This document shows positions 1 through 8,572 of a stretch of DNA of 64,000 bases, piece after piece. The notes under the pieces were generated by a model, which was given only the letters and a program-made list of their open reading frames with translations, had not been told where the DNA came from and ran no database searches. This DNA is from Rhodothermales bacterium (GTDB lineage: Bacteria > Bacteroidota > Rhodothermia > Rhodothermales > JAHQVL01). The position numbers and the translations under genes are program-made. Position 1 is the first letter of the stretch, and the number at the start of each line of letters is the position of its first letter. The DNA is taken from the NCBI GenBank assembly GCA_041391505.1, contig JAWKNW010000010.1:144445-208444 (forward strand). The letters run 5' to 3'.

Positions 1-777
1 CGGCTCAAGCCGCGTCGCCTCGCTGATCTGGACGTCGTTGACGTACGTGTGATTGCTGCTGTTGAGATCGGTGATCGTGACGACGGCGCCGTCGACGCGG
101 AGTTCGGCATGGCGCGAGGAGACAAAGCTGTCGGCCACGACGATATCGCTCGACGGCAGCCGACCGATGAGGTAGATCCCGGACTTGAGCGTCGTGGACG
201 CCGCGCCGCCATCGGCCAGTTTCACCTCGAAGGTGCGCACGACCGGTGGAGGGGGCGCAGGAGGTGCCGGCGGCGGGGCATCTTTGCCCATGCTTCCCAG
301 ATCGGGCTGGGCAAGATCAGGAAGGGCGTCGAACGATTGGCCGAACGAGGTCCGCATCCCCGGATCGTCCGCCGGCGGCGGCGAGCCGAGATCCGGCGGA
401 GGGACAAACGCCTCGCCGAGCGAGGTGTGGGCGCCCGTCGGGCGAGACCGAGCGGACGGCGCGTGCGCCGGCGCACTGGCCATCACCTGAAAAACAAAAA
501 AGATGTCGCTCGCGAACGTGATCACGTTCAGGTCATCGAGTCGCGCAGGACCGCTCAGGGGCACACGATCGACCTGCGTGCCGTTGCTGCTGCCGAGGTC
601 TTCGATGTAATACGCCTGCTTCTCCTCGCTGAAGTAGATCCGCGCGTGCCGGCCCGATATCGTGTGGGGAAAAAGCACGAGGTCGCACTTCGCATCCCTC
701 CCGATCACGGCTTCCCGTTCGATCAGGTGGTCGGTGCCGGCGAGCGCGCCGGTTTTCGAAAAGAGCCTGGCTATCAT
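1..777 (-). CDS. Double FHA-domain protein (3' end beyond window)
   Basis: Reading the minus strand from an ATG at 777 gives 259 codons with no stop before the window edge, so the C-terminus is missing. Residues about 1-100 form one FHA fold (IGRDAKCDL, SGRHARI, DLGSSNGTQV). A Pro-rich linker follows, then a second FHA fold from about residue 178 (IGRLPSSDIVV, SSRHAEL, DLNSSNHTYVND). FHA domains bind phosphothreonine peptides, and both copies keep the usual GR, S.RH and N.T signature residues, although the second has H where NG(T) is usual. The gene starts 19 nt after the stop of the decaheme cytochrome gene and is probably cotranscribed with it. A phosphopeptide-sensing or scaffold role, perhaps reading the divergent kinase at 11006, is inference. 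Confidence 0.85.
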   Translation of the reverse strand, partial: MIARLFSKTGALAGTDHLIEREAVIGRDAKCDLVLFPHTISGRHARIYFSEEKQAYYIEDLGSSNGTQVDRVPLSGPARLDDLNVITFASDIFFVFQVMASAPAHAPSARSRPTGAHTSLGEAFVPPPDLGSPPPADDPGMRTSFGQSFDALPDLAQPDLGSMGKDAPPPAPPAPPPPVVRTFEVKLADGGAASTTLKSGIYLIGRLPSSDIVVADSFVSSRHAELRVDGAVVTITDLNSSNHTYVNDVQISEATRLEP

Positions 778-796
778 ATCGTGCGGCGGCTGGCGG

Positions 797-2356
797 TCAC
801 TCCAGATAGAGGAGCAGGTTCGATCGTTGTTCGGTGTCGGGATGGAAAACGTGGCACGTTGCGCATGTATTCGATGCCTTGTCGTCGGCGTGACACGTCT
901 GGCAGGTAGCGATGTGGGGCAGGTTGTGGATCTCGGCGCGGTCGACCTCGGGTGGCGGGATGCTGTCGATCGCCGCGAACTGCCGGATCGGGAGTTCGCC
1001 GTGGCAATCCAGACAGCGTGCCTGGATGATGTGCGCACGGTGGTCGAATTCGGCGCGGATAAAGGTGCGCTGGTCGGTCTGGACCCGCTTGATCGTCGCC
1101 TTCTCGACGACATGGCATTCCTGGCACGGCTGGGTGAGGTCGCTGACGACCTTCTGATAGGCTTCCACCTGCGCCGGCGACAGGGCGGGATTCAGCTCCG
1201 CCGCGCTCACGAGAAACTGGGTCTCGTCGCGGGGGCTCAGGGGGTCTGCGAGCTGGCGTTCGACGCGCGTGAGGAGCTCGCCGGCCCGCTCGAGTTCGGC
1301 CTGCACCGCCCGGTCCGGCTGGTTGCGTAACTCGTCGATGTACGTGCGCAGCGTCTGAATGGCTTCTTCGTACAACACATTCGCATCGCGCGGAGCCACG
1401 TCCGCCGACGTGGTCAGCAGATCGGCGAGGTTGCTGGCGGGATAGAGGACCTGGCGCAGGCTGCGGAGGTTCTCGATGATCCACGGGTCGGCGTGATAGA
1501 CGGGGCGCTTGCGAACGGAGGCGCCGCGGGTCTGGAATTCATCGGGGTTGGCGAAGAAAGCCCACCGGTTGCCGGCACGTTGTGCGCTCACTATGGTCTG
1601 GAGCGTCCTCACCCCGGGCGTGGCGCCGGCCGCGACATCCAGGAAGGGTGTCGCCGTACTGGTCGTCAGGTGACACGCATCGCAGTGCGCCTCGAAATCG
1701 ATCGGCTGGAACCCCTTGCCGTCGGCATCGGCGTTGTGGCAGTACAGACACGCCTGCTCGATATCGACGAGGGATTCACGCCGTCGCAGCTCGCTCACGT
1801 GCAGCGTGTGCGGAAAGTTGAGGTTCGCGGCGTCGGTGTCGCTGGTGGTGACGGCTTCGAATTCCGGGTGCGTGTCGAAGCCACTGACGTCATGGCACGA
1901 GCCGCACGTCGCGTCCGGTACGGCGGCGATGTCCGCGTGGGGGCCTTCGTGTTCGCGATGACACGAGGCGCAGGTGACGTCGGTGGATGCGGGGACGATC
2001 CGGCTGTAATCGCCGGAGCGATAGACGTAGTGCGCGTCGAGCGAATGGAGCCCCAGGTTATCGCCAAACTTTTCATGGCAGACGGCGCACTTGTCGTCGG
2101 TGACGCCCATCGTCGGGGTGTGGCAGCTGGCGCAGTCGCCGCCGAAGCCGGCGTGGTTCGACGAAAGCGGTCCATCGGACACCAGCGTACCGCCGCCTAC
2201 AGCCGCATCGAAGGCAAACACGCCGCCCAGGATCAGGGCGCCCGCTACGCCCACCGCATACAGCGGCAGCCGGCGCCGGCGCGACGGATACGTGGTGGCG
2301 ACGGGAAAACCAAATCGCCCAAATCGGCCTTTTTTTCTGGCGTTGTCCTCAGCCAT
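797..2356 (-). CDS. Membrane-anchored decaheme c-type cytochrome
   Basis: The 519-residue product has one N-terminal membrane anchor (residues about 30-50, after an Arg-rich stretch) and ten CXXCH heme sites. The first six are at residues 75, 90, 129, 151, 203 and 225; the last four cluster near the C-terminus (CQECH, CLDCH, CQTCH, CATCH). Extra His residues in F.H..H settings (FPHTLH, FDHRAH) look like distal ligands for bis-His hemes, as in NrfH/cytochrome c7-type proteins. The middle is an alpha-helical, heme-free insert. It should face the periplasm and pass electrons between the membrane cytochrome b encoded upstream and other carriers. There is a 118-bp gap to the cytochrome b gene, so a separate promoter is possible. 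The redox partner is unknown. Confidence 0.88.
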   Translation of the reverse strand: MAEDNARKKGRFGRFGFPVATTYPSRRRRLPLYAVGVAGALILGGVFAFDAAVGGGTLVSDGPLSSNHAGFGGDCASCHTPTMGVTDDKCAVCHEKFGDNLGLHSLDAHYVYRSGDYSRIVPASTDVTCASCHREHEGPHADIAAVPDATCGSCHDVSGFDTHPEFEAVTTSDTDAANLNFPHTLHVSELRRRESLVDIEQACLYCHNADADGKGFQPIDFEAHCDACHLTTSTATPFLDVAAGATPGVRTLQTIVSAQRAGNRWAFFANPDEFQTRGASVRKRPVYHADPWIIENLRSLRQVLYPASNLADLLTTSADVAPRDANVLYEEAIQTLRTYIDELRNQPDRAVQAELERAGELLTRVERQLADPLSPRDETQFLVSAAELNPALSPAQVEAYQKVVSDLTQPCQECHVVEKATIKRVQTDQRTFIRAEFDHRAHIIQARCLDCHGELPIRQFAAIDSIPPPEVDRAEIHNLPHIATCQTCHADDKASNTCATCHVFHPDTEQRSNLLLYLE

Positions 2357-2474
2357 GGAAATCGGTCACAGCCGCCGTGCGGCGTTCAATGAAGGGGTCG
2401 GTGGCGTGCATCAGGCCAGGCGATGGAAGGCTCGGCCGGCATCCGGCAGCGCGCGTTGTCATGTTACCGGTCGT

Positions 2475-3338
2475 TTAATAGTAGAATACGGTAGCCACAT
2501 GCAATGCGACGAGGCCAAGCACGATCATCGCCACGGGGACATGGAAAACCAGCCACACGCGCAGCGTCCGCTGGAGCGTGTAATGGGCGTCGAGTTCGAG
2601 CTTGGCCCGGTAGAGCCGGGCCAGGTCGTCGAGTTGTTCGAGCTCGGCGCCGCCAAGGTACCGGCGCATCGCATCAAAAAAGGCGCTCTGCCGCTGGATA
2701 AAACCGGACGGGTCGATAAAATACGCGAGTTGGGGGCGTAGCGACGCCAGGTGGCCGGCGATGCGCTCCCGGTACAGATCCTGCATCCGTTCCGTCCCGC
2801 GCGTCGACAACGCTTCGCCTTCTTTCCGGATCGCCTCCAGCAGCTCCGGAATGCGCTGAAGCTGCACCTCGTTCGAGAGTCCGCCCTGGATCAACCGGGG
2901 CACCCACTTCTGAAGCGCGCTCCCGATCAGCCCCGTCGCCACCAGCCACAGACTCAATGCCCAGAGCCACCAGGTCAGCACCCCGCGGGGTACGTGAAAG
3001 TTGGTGTGCATCAACATCAATACGAGGAAGAGCACGCCGCCGTACACATGAAACTGGAGGTAGTACCAGACGCGCTGGAGCCGTGGCAAGCGGACGACCT
3101 TGCGCCGCAGTCCGTACAGGCTGAGCGCGACCAGCAGTACCGCCGCGCCGATGCCGTAGGCCAGGCCCCAAACGCTCCCGGGCGAGAGCCGCCCCAGCAT
3201 GGCGTTCGCGGCGTAGACGACGGCGCAGAGCGCGAGGCTCACGCCGGCGCCCAGCAGCCACGTGGGCGATTGGATCCAGGTGTTGATCCAGCCGGGAGCC
3301 TCAGAGCGCTTCTGTTGGTAGATCGCCGTCTTTTTCAT
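2475..3338 (-). CDS. Integral membrane cytochrome b-type subunit
   Basis: The 287-residue product starts MKKTAIYQQK at an ATG overlapping the stop of the preceding iron-sulfur gene (ATGA, 3335-3338), so translation is probably coupled. About five membrane segments are visible. The third carries two His (QFHVYGG and LMHTNF) and the last carries two (VFHVPVA and LHVATV), a pattern that could hold two b hemes. A soluble helical loop of about 100 residues lies between segments 4 and 5. It resembles diheme cytochrome b quinone-reactive subunits in layout, but I could not assign a named family. With the four-cluster ferredoxin upstream and the decaheme cytochrome downstream, it probably links quinone or ferredoxin to multiheme cytochromes. 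That role is inference. Confidence 0.82.
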   Translation of the reverse strand: MKKTAIYQQKRSEAPGWINTWIQSPTWLLGAGVSLALCAVVYAANAMLGRLSPGSVWGLAYGIGAAVLLVALSLYGLRRKVVRLPRLQRVWYYLQFHVYGGVLFLVLMLMHTNFHVPRGVLTWWLWALSLWLVATGLIGSALQKWVPRLIQGGLSNEVQLQRIPELLEAIRKEGEALSTRGTERMQDLYRERIAGHLASLRPQLAYFIDPSGFIQRQSAFFDAMRRYLGGAELEQLDDLARLYRAKLELDAHYTLQRTLRVWLVFHVPVAMIVLGLVALHVATVFYY

Positions 3339-4966
3339 GCCGCACCCCCTCCGCCTGCCAGCAGGGTTTGAAAGTCCTCGAGGCTGCCAATGCGAAAGGC
3401 GCACGAATGCGGGCAGCTGTTCACGCACGCCGGCCCGGCCTCCGACGTGTGGCAGAGGTCGCATTTACTCGCCACCTTGCGGTCGCGCCCGCTGAGCCAG
3501 GCCGGCGTAGCGTCCGCCGGCCACTTCGTCCCGGTCTCGTGCATCACGATGGCATCGTAGGGGCACTTGTTGGCGCAGTTGCCGCAGCCGATGCACAGAT
3601 CGTCGTCGATGGCGACGACCTCCGCCACGTTCGTGCGGCGGATGGCGCCGGTCGGACAGCCAATCAGGCATACCGGATCCTCGCAGTGATAGCAGGATCG
3701 GGCGATGAGGAACTGGCCATATTTATCGCCCTCGCGGACAAACCGCGGCCGGCCGCCGTGCGTACTCGCACACCCCTCCACGCAGTCGTCGCACCGCGTG
3801 CACACGTCAAGGTCGATGACGAGCATGCTGTTGCCCTGTACGAGCCCCTTCGACAGGGCAAACTCGATCAGGTCGGCCTTGTCCAGCCGCTTTCGGGTAT
3901 ACCCCGTGTCCTGGATCCGCGCCACGGCCACCTCCCAGAGCTGACGAACGACCGTCGGCTCCTGGTCGAGCAGCATCTGCAGATCCGCCCGTTCGATGCG
4001 CACCAGTTCGCTGTATCCAACCGAAGTCGCCGAGAAACGGGATCCGTCGAGGCCGTCGACGAGCAGCTCAACCTCACCGAGGGTCATCCCCTTGCTCAGG
4101 TAGGTCACCGTCGCCTCACGGTCGCCGATTTTCTGACCGAGGCGGACAAAGCCGGAGCGCACCATGTACAACGCATCGACGGGCGCGCCTTGCTCGATGA
4201 TGCGGTCCTCGGGCGACAGCGAGATCAACTGCACCCGCTCGGCCAGCTGCCGCACGAATCCCGGATCCACCTGCGCAAAAAGCGGCGTGCTGGACAGCTG
4301 GTTGATCAGCGTCCGGGCGCGATAGAGGGCGTCGAGCCGATCTTTGAAGGCCTTCGACCGCTTCTTGAGTTCTCGCAGCGCCGGCAAGCGGATTTGCACC
4401 AGGGTAGCCTCCTGCGAGACCCTCGCCGTAGCCGACTGCGGCCACCCGTTCAGGCTGCCGATCTCACCGAAAACCTCGCCGGCGCCGAGCGAAAGCGACT
4501 CGCCGCGCGGGATGTCCACGTCCATGTTGGACAGGAAGGTGATGGGCCGGTCGGGACGCGACGCCGGCTGTACGCGCGGCGCGGGTGGCGCGGCCTGCAG
4601 GGCTGCCTCTTCGCTGCCCGTCAGGACGGTGCTGTTGAAGATCGGCCTGACCGATTCGCTGTGCTTGTCCACGTACAGATCGACCGTACCGGAGATCACG
4701 TAGAACGCGAGATCCAGATAACTGCCTTCCTCGAAAAGCACTGCCCCGCGCTCCCAGGTAGCCACTGAAATGTCGTGGGCGATGGGGATCAGCGCCTCCG
4801 GCTCGAAATCCCTGAACAGCTCCAGCTTCTGGAGTTCGGACACCGACAGCTGATCGGAGAACCGTTTGATGCCGGATTGGCTTCCGTAACCGGACCACCG
4901 GTCCTCGAACAACTTTTGCTCCGCGCCTTCCTTCACGCGCATCGTCGGACGTTGTTGTTTACTCAT
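3335..4966 (-). CDS. Cyclic-nucleotide-binding-fold protein fused to four-cluster ferredoxin
   Basis: The 543-residue product starts MSKQQRPTMR at 4966, in an 8-bp overlap with the upstream gene's stop (4959-4966). Residues about 50-200 and 240-370 are two cNMP-binding (Crp-like) beta-roll domains; signatures are FGEIGSLNG in the first and LGEVELLVDG in the second. From about residue 395 a DmsB/NrfC-like ferredoxin follows with four Cys clusters: CTRCDDCVEGC, CYHCEDPVCLIGCP, CIGCGNCANKCP and CDLCHTSEAGPACVNSCP. It should hold four [4Fe-4S] clusters. There is no signal peptide, so it is cytoplasmic or attached to the inner face of the cytochrome b. The cNMP part could gate electron flow by ligand binding. 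No DNA-binding HTH is seen, so it is not a Crp regulator. Confidence 0.88.
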   Translation of the reverse strand: MSKQQRPTMRVKEGAEQKLFEDRWSGYGSQSGIKRFSDQLSVSELQKLELFRDFEPEALIPIAHDISVATWERGAVLFEEGSYLDLAFYVISGTVDLYVDKHSESVRPIFNSTVLTGSEEAALQAAPPAPRVQPASRPDRPITFLSNMDVDIPRGESLSLGAGEVFGEIGSLNGWPQSATARVSQEATLVQIRLPALRELKKRSKAFKDRLDALYRARTLINQLSSTPLFAQVDPGFVRQLAERVQLISLSPEDRIIEQGAPVDALYMVRSGFVRLGQKIGDREATVTYLSKGMTLGEVELLVDGLDGSRFSATSVGYSELVRIERADLQMLLDQEPTVVRQLWEVAVARIQDTGYTRKRLDKADLIEFALSKGLVQGNSMLVIDLDVCTRCDDCVEGCASTHGGRPRFVREGDKYGQFLIARSCYHCEDPVCLIGCPTGAIRRTNVAEVVAIDDDLCIGCGNCANKCPYDAIVMHETGTKWPADATPAWLSGRDRKVASKCDLCHTSEAGPACVNSCPHSCAFRIGSLEDFQTLLAGGGGAA

Positions 4967-7070
4967 CACGACCCAGGGCTTTGTACAGGGCTTCCAGCCG
5001 TTCCTTGACGATGCGGAGCACCTCTTCCGCCGACGCAGAGTCTGCCACGGCCGGCAACGGTGGTAACGTGACGTTGGAGGGCGCGGCGGTCGGCGCGGCT
5101 CCGCGCGCAACCGCCCGGGGACGCGGCGGCCGAGGCGGGGCGCTTGCCACCGGGTCGCCGACGGTGGTCCGCGTCGCCGGCGCACGCACGGGTGCTGCGG
5201 CGGGCGGCGACGGCGGTGGCTCCGGTGCACGCGCTACCTCAACCCGCGGCACCGGGCGCTGCTGCTTGATTCGGTCGAACGCCGCGCGCAGGGCGCCGGA
5301 ATCGATGTCGGGTTGCGCCGGTCGCTCCAGATCCGGATCGGGCCAATGCTTGATCTTGCCATTGCCCTCCTGGATGTTGTAGCCCTCGCCCGACGAGTGC
5401 CCCGAGGCGAGCAGACGCTCGTCCGTTATGTGGTGGCACCGGGCGCAGTTCGCGGCGCGCACGTCGATGTCGCGCAAGTCGACCAGGCCGTTCTGGAAGC
5501 CCTGGCCCCGCTTGTGCGGCGACAGATAGCCGGAACTCGGCCCGTGGCAGCTTTCGCACCCGACGCTTTCGAACACCTGGGCGCTGCCGCTGCCGGACTC
5601 GACCGTACCGTGGCACTGCATACAGATCTGGTCGCCCTGCTTCATCTGCGCCGGCGTGAGCCCATACAGCTGTGCGATCTGGAGCGCCTTGCGCGTCCCG
5701 TTCGCCACCGGCGCAGCGCTGCGACCGTGGGCATCGGAGAAGAGCCAGTCCTCGGCCGCACCGTGGCAGTTGCAGCCGGGCAGGGTGACTTCGTACGTCT
5801 CGTTCGGAAACCACGCCGGCTTGCTGCGTTTTTCGCCGGCGACACGGACGGCGACGGGAGCGGACGGAGCCGCGGTCGCGGGCGCCTGCTCCCCTGCGGC
5901 CGGGCTGGGCGTGGCCGTGGGGGCGGGTTCGGAGGCCGGCAATTCAGCAACTTCGGCGGCCGGCGCGTCGTCTGGTTCCGGCACCGGGGCGCCACGGCCT
6001 TCGATGAGCGGGTCGAGCGCGGCGAGTGTGCCGCCGTCGAGGCGCGCAGCGGCGCGCTGTCCGGCATCGCGCACCTTCTCGGCGGTAGCCAGCAGGCCCG
6101 CCCGGTTGTTGGGGGCGAGGCGCACGTCCTTGTGGAGCCGGAGGATTTCGCCCAGCTCGGGGATCGGGCTGGCCTGCATCACCCGCTCCAGTTCGCGCAC
6201 GGCCGAAGCCACGCGGCGTTCGTTCGCCTTCGCATAACTGCCGGCCTCGGTCGCCTCGGCGGCCGCCCGGATGCTGTACTCGTAATCCAGCATCCGGCCG
6301 ACGACGTAGAGCAGGCGTTTCCGCTCGGGCGTCCGCTCGCGGTTCTGCTCGTCGTTGCTCCACTGCGCCTGCAGGAAGTTGTGGCTGATCTCGCCCGTCC
6401 ATTCGACGAGTTCGATCTTGCTCCCGCTCGGGTGGCGGCCGACGTTGATGAGTTTCTCCGAAGGCACCGTGTGACACTCGAAGCAGTTGGCCGCCACCGC
6501 ATAGATGTTCTCGGAGGGACGCAACATGCCGGCGGCGGCGCTGGCCTGTGCGCGCTGTTGCCGATGCGCCTCGGTCTCGGTCTCGTGGGTCGCCCCGTCA
6601 TAATTGTTATGAAGGTCGAGCCAGTCCCGTGCCGCGCCGTGGCACGATTCGCAGGATACGCCGGCGATGGCCCTGGCCTGGCCGTTCTGGATCTCGGCCG
6701 TATAATGGCAGCGCAGACAGAGGCTCTCGCGTTTGGACAAACGAAAATCCATTCGCTCCAGGATGCTCTGGGCCTGCTGGGAACGATGCATCGTGTCGAA
6801 ACCCGTGGCGTGCGGCGTAGCTTTCCAGGTGTCGTATTCCAGACTGTGGCACTCGCCGCAGGGCACCCGATCGTCGCCGGGCGCGAGCACGATCTTTTCC
6901 GGATCCGTCCGGAGGTACGGCGAATCCGCCTCCTGCGGGGGCCTGAGCGCCAGCGCTCGCAGCGCCGGATAGGCGAGCCCGAGTCCGAGGATTGCGGCGG
7001 AAAGCACGATGCCCGCGGCATAGGTGCGCATCAAGCGCGTCAGGTAGGCGCGTATCCGAATCCCCTTCAT
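4959..7070 (-). CDS. Multiheme c-type cytochrome (c554-like) with one CXCH site
   Basis: The 703-residue protein has an N-terminal signal anchor (residues about 15-40). Seven CXXCH sites are visible (CGECH at 71, CLRCH at 118, CESCH at 140, CFECH, CMQCH, a second CESCH, CARCH) plus one shortened CXCH site (CNCH, residue 433). The protein reads as two cytochrome c554-type halves joined by a Pro/Ala-rich linker (residues about 340-415). A low-complexity Pro/Ala/Arg tail precedes the C-terminal helix. Its ATG overlaps the stop of the beta-barrel gene (ATGA, 7067-7070) and its own stop overlaps the next start, so expression is tightly coupled. It is probably a periplasmic electron carrier in the same conduit. 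The heme at CNCH is uncertain. Confidence 0.88.
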   Translation of the reverse strand: MKGIRIRAYLTRLMRTYAAGIVLSAAILGLGLAYPALRALALRPPQEADSPYLRTDPEKIVLAPGDDRVPCGECHSLEYDTWKATPHATGFDTMHRSQQAQSILERMDFRLSKRESLCLRCHYTAEIQNGQARAIAGVSCESCHGAARDWLDLHNNYDGATHETETEAHRQQRAQASAAAGMLRPSENIYAVAANCFECHTVPSEKLINVGRHPSGSKIELVEWTGEISHNFLQAQWSNDEQNRERTPERKRLLYVVGRMLDYEYSIRAAAEATEAGSYAKANERRVASAVRELERVMQASPIPELGEILRLHKDVRLAPNNRAGLLATAEKVRDAGQRAAARLDGGTLAALDPLIEGRGAPVPEPDDAPAAEVAELPASEPAPTATPSPAAGEQAPATAAPSAPVAVRVAGEKRSKPAWFPNETYEVTLPGCNCHGAAEDWLFSDAHGRSAAPVANGTRKALQIAQLYGLTPAQMKQGDQICMQCHGTVESGSGSAQVFESVGCESCHGPSSGYLSPHKRGQGFQNGLVDLRDIDVRAANCARCHHITDERLLASGHSSGEGYNIQEGNGKIKHWPDPDLERPAQPDIDSGALRAAFDRIKQQRPVPRVEVARAPEPPPSPPAAAPVRAPATRTTVGDPVASAPPRPPRPRAVARGAAPTAAPSNVTLPPLPAVADSASAEEVLRIVKERLEALYKALGRDE

Positions 7071-8566
7071 AGTTTAAGTACCAGTTCCAGACGCGCCGCC
7101 GTCGTCACGTCGCCCTCGGTCGTCGAGACCGCCAGCCCGTCGATGACGAGCACACCCCGCCGGCGCAGCGCGATCTGGTAGCGGGCTGTGCCGCCATAGG
7201 CATCGACCTGGGGCACCCCCTGCGTGTCGTCGTATTGCGACCGTCCGCCGACTTCCAGAATGAGCTGGTGCCGGGTTTCACGGAAAAACATCTGGTATCC
7301 GACGCTGCCGCCCACGGAGTAGTCGGATTGATTGCCGAGCGGTGCGCCGAAACGGCCGAGACCCACGGAGGCGAACAACAGGCCGGCGCCCCCGAGCGGT
7401 CCGCCCGAGGACGGGCCGCGAGCGGCCGAGCGGTACTCGCCGAGTCCGACAAAGCCGCTGATATAGGCGAAGTTATGGGTGTGATGCGGGGTCCAGGACA
7501 GCTGTTCGGTCAGCAACACGCCGTTCCCGGTATGAAGCCCCTCGTCGCCGATCGTCGCCGAAGCCACCGCGCGCCACACGTTGCCGAAACGCCCGAATCG
7601 GCGGGTGCTCCCCAGGCCGGCGTAGGCGCCATCTCCCCCGATTTCGTCGGCCATCACCACAGCCAGATCCGCCTCGACCGTCCGTTTACGGGTATCCGTC
7701 TCGGTGAAAAGGCCGAACAGCATGGCCGATGCGTCGCCGGTATTCCCGCCCCCCGAGGTGAAAAAGTTCGGGCTGACGGTGCGGTCGATATCCCCCCACC
7801 CGAAGATCAGGGTAGCCCGCATGTTCACCAGACCGGAGAATTTCATGTTGGCTTTGGTCAGACCGACCATGTCGATCGCGTCTTCATTGAGCATCAGGCC
7901 ATCCTGAAAGCTCAGGGGTTGCCGGCCGACCGAGATGCCGATATCGAGCCCCTTGCTGTCCTTCCAGTCCGCGGCAGGAAACAGTTCGCCGAGATCCCCC
8001 TCGAAAAAGAGGGTGCGCAGTCCAAAATTGAACTCGTCCTCGAAATCCTCTTCCCCCAGTTCGAGGTTGGTATCGAGCGTATACCGGGTGAACCGCCCCC
8101 CCTGATCGAGCGGGCGAAACCCGATGATCACCCGTTCGGTGGAGGTGAGGTAGAGGTTGCCGAAGAGGTCGAACCGGAAGGCGGCTTCCGTGAGGCTGAC
8201 CTCCTGGTCGCCCACGCCCGCATTAAATCCCTGGACGGCGGAGCGAAGCGTGCCGAACGCCATCAGCGCCGGCTGCCATACGGCGCCGGTAGGCAGGCGC
8301 ACGCCTTGCTTCAAGGTACCCGTGCCCAGGAACGGTTCGCCCAGTTCGAGGATCGGACGGGGACGTTCGGGGAGGTCGGCCAGGGGGATCGGTTCGTCGG
8401 AATAGCGGCTCTCGCTATGATCTTCTTCGGATTCCTGCCGATGCTGGGCGTTTGCCGTCCCTCCCGCCATGAGGATAAGGACGCAAAACAGGAGGCCGAT
8501 GCGGCGAGCGGACAGAGAGGCTGGAGGCACAAAACGCTCATTCATGCTCAATACGACAGATGACAT
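7067..8566 (-). CDS. Outer-membrane beta-barrel protein, porin-like
   Basis: The 499-residue product begins MSSVVLSMNERF; the second Met (8545) is an equally likely start. A signal peptide follows, ending TANA before Gln. The mature part is rich in alternating hydrophobic/polar strands and Gly/aromatic turns, ending in a strand LELVLKL typical of outer-membrane barrels. The LTSTERVIIGFRPL and SVGRQPLSFQDG stretches are porin-like. The gene sits between two multiheme cytochrome genes, 6 nt after one and overlapping the next. In known porin-cytochrome conduits the barrel sheathes a multiheme protein across the outer membrane. Whether this barrel does so is inference, and it could equally be an anion or phosphate-type porin. 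Confidence 0.75.
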   Translation of the reverse strand: MSSVVLSMNERFVPPASLSARRIGLLFCVLILMAGGTANAQHRQESEEDHSESRYSDEPIPLADLPERPRPILELGEPFLGTGTLKQGVRLPTGAVWQPALMAFGTLRSAVQGFNAGVGDQEVSLTEAAFRFDLFGNLYLTSTERVIIGFRPLDQGGRFTRYTLDTNLELGEEDFEDEFNFGLRTLFFEGDLGELFPAADWKDSKGLDIGISVGRQPLSFQDGLMLNEDAIDMVGLTKANMKFSGLVNMRATLIFGWGDIDRTVSPNFFTSGGGNTGDASAMLFGLFTETDTRKRTVEADLAVVMADEIGGDGAYAGLGSTRRFGRFGNVWRAVASATIGDEGLHTGNGVLLTEQLSWTPHHTHNFAYISGFVGLGEYRSAARGPSSGGPLGGAGLLFASVGLGRFGAPLGNQSDYSVGGSVGYQMFFRETRHQLILEVGGRSQYDDTQGVPQVDAYGGTARYQIALRRRGVLVIDGLAVSTTEGDVTTAARLELVLKL

Positions 8567-8572
8567 GCCGGA

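Noticed and set aside
5313..7181. Long open frame antisense to the multiheme cytochrome gene
   Set aside because: It is a GC-rich shadow: the opposite strand has heme motifs, a signal anchor and coupled overlaps, while this frame has no recognisable domain.
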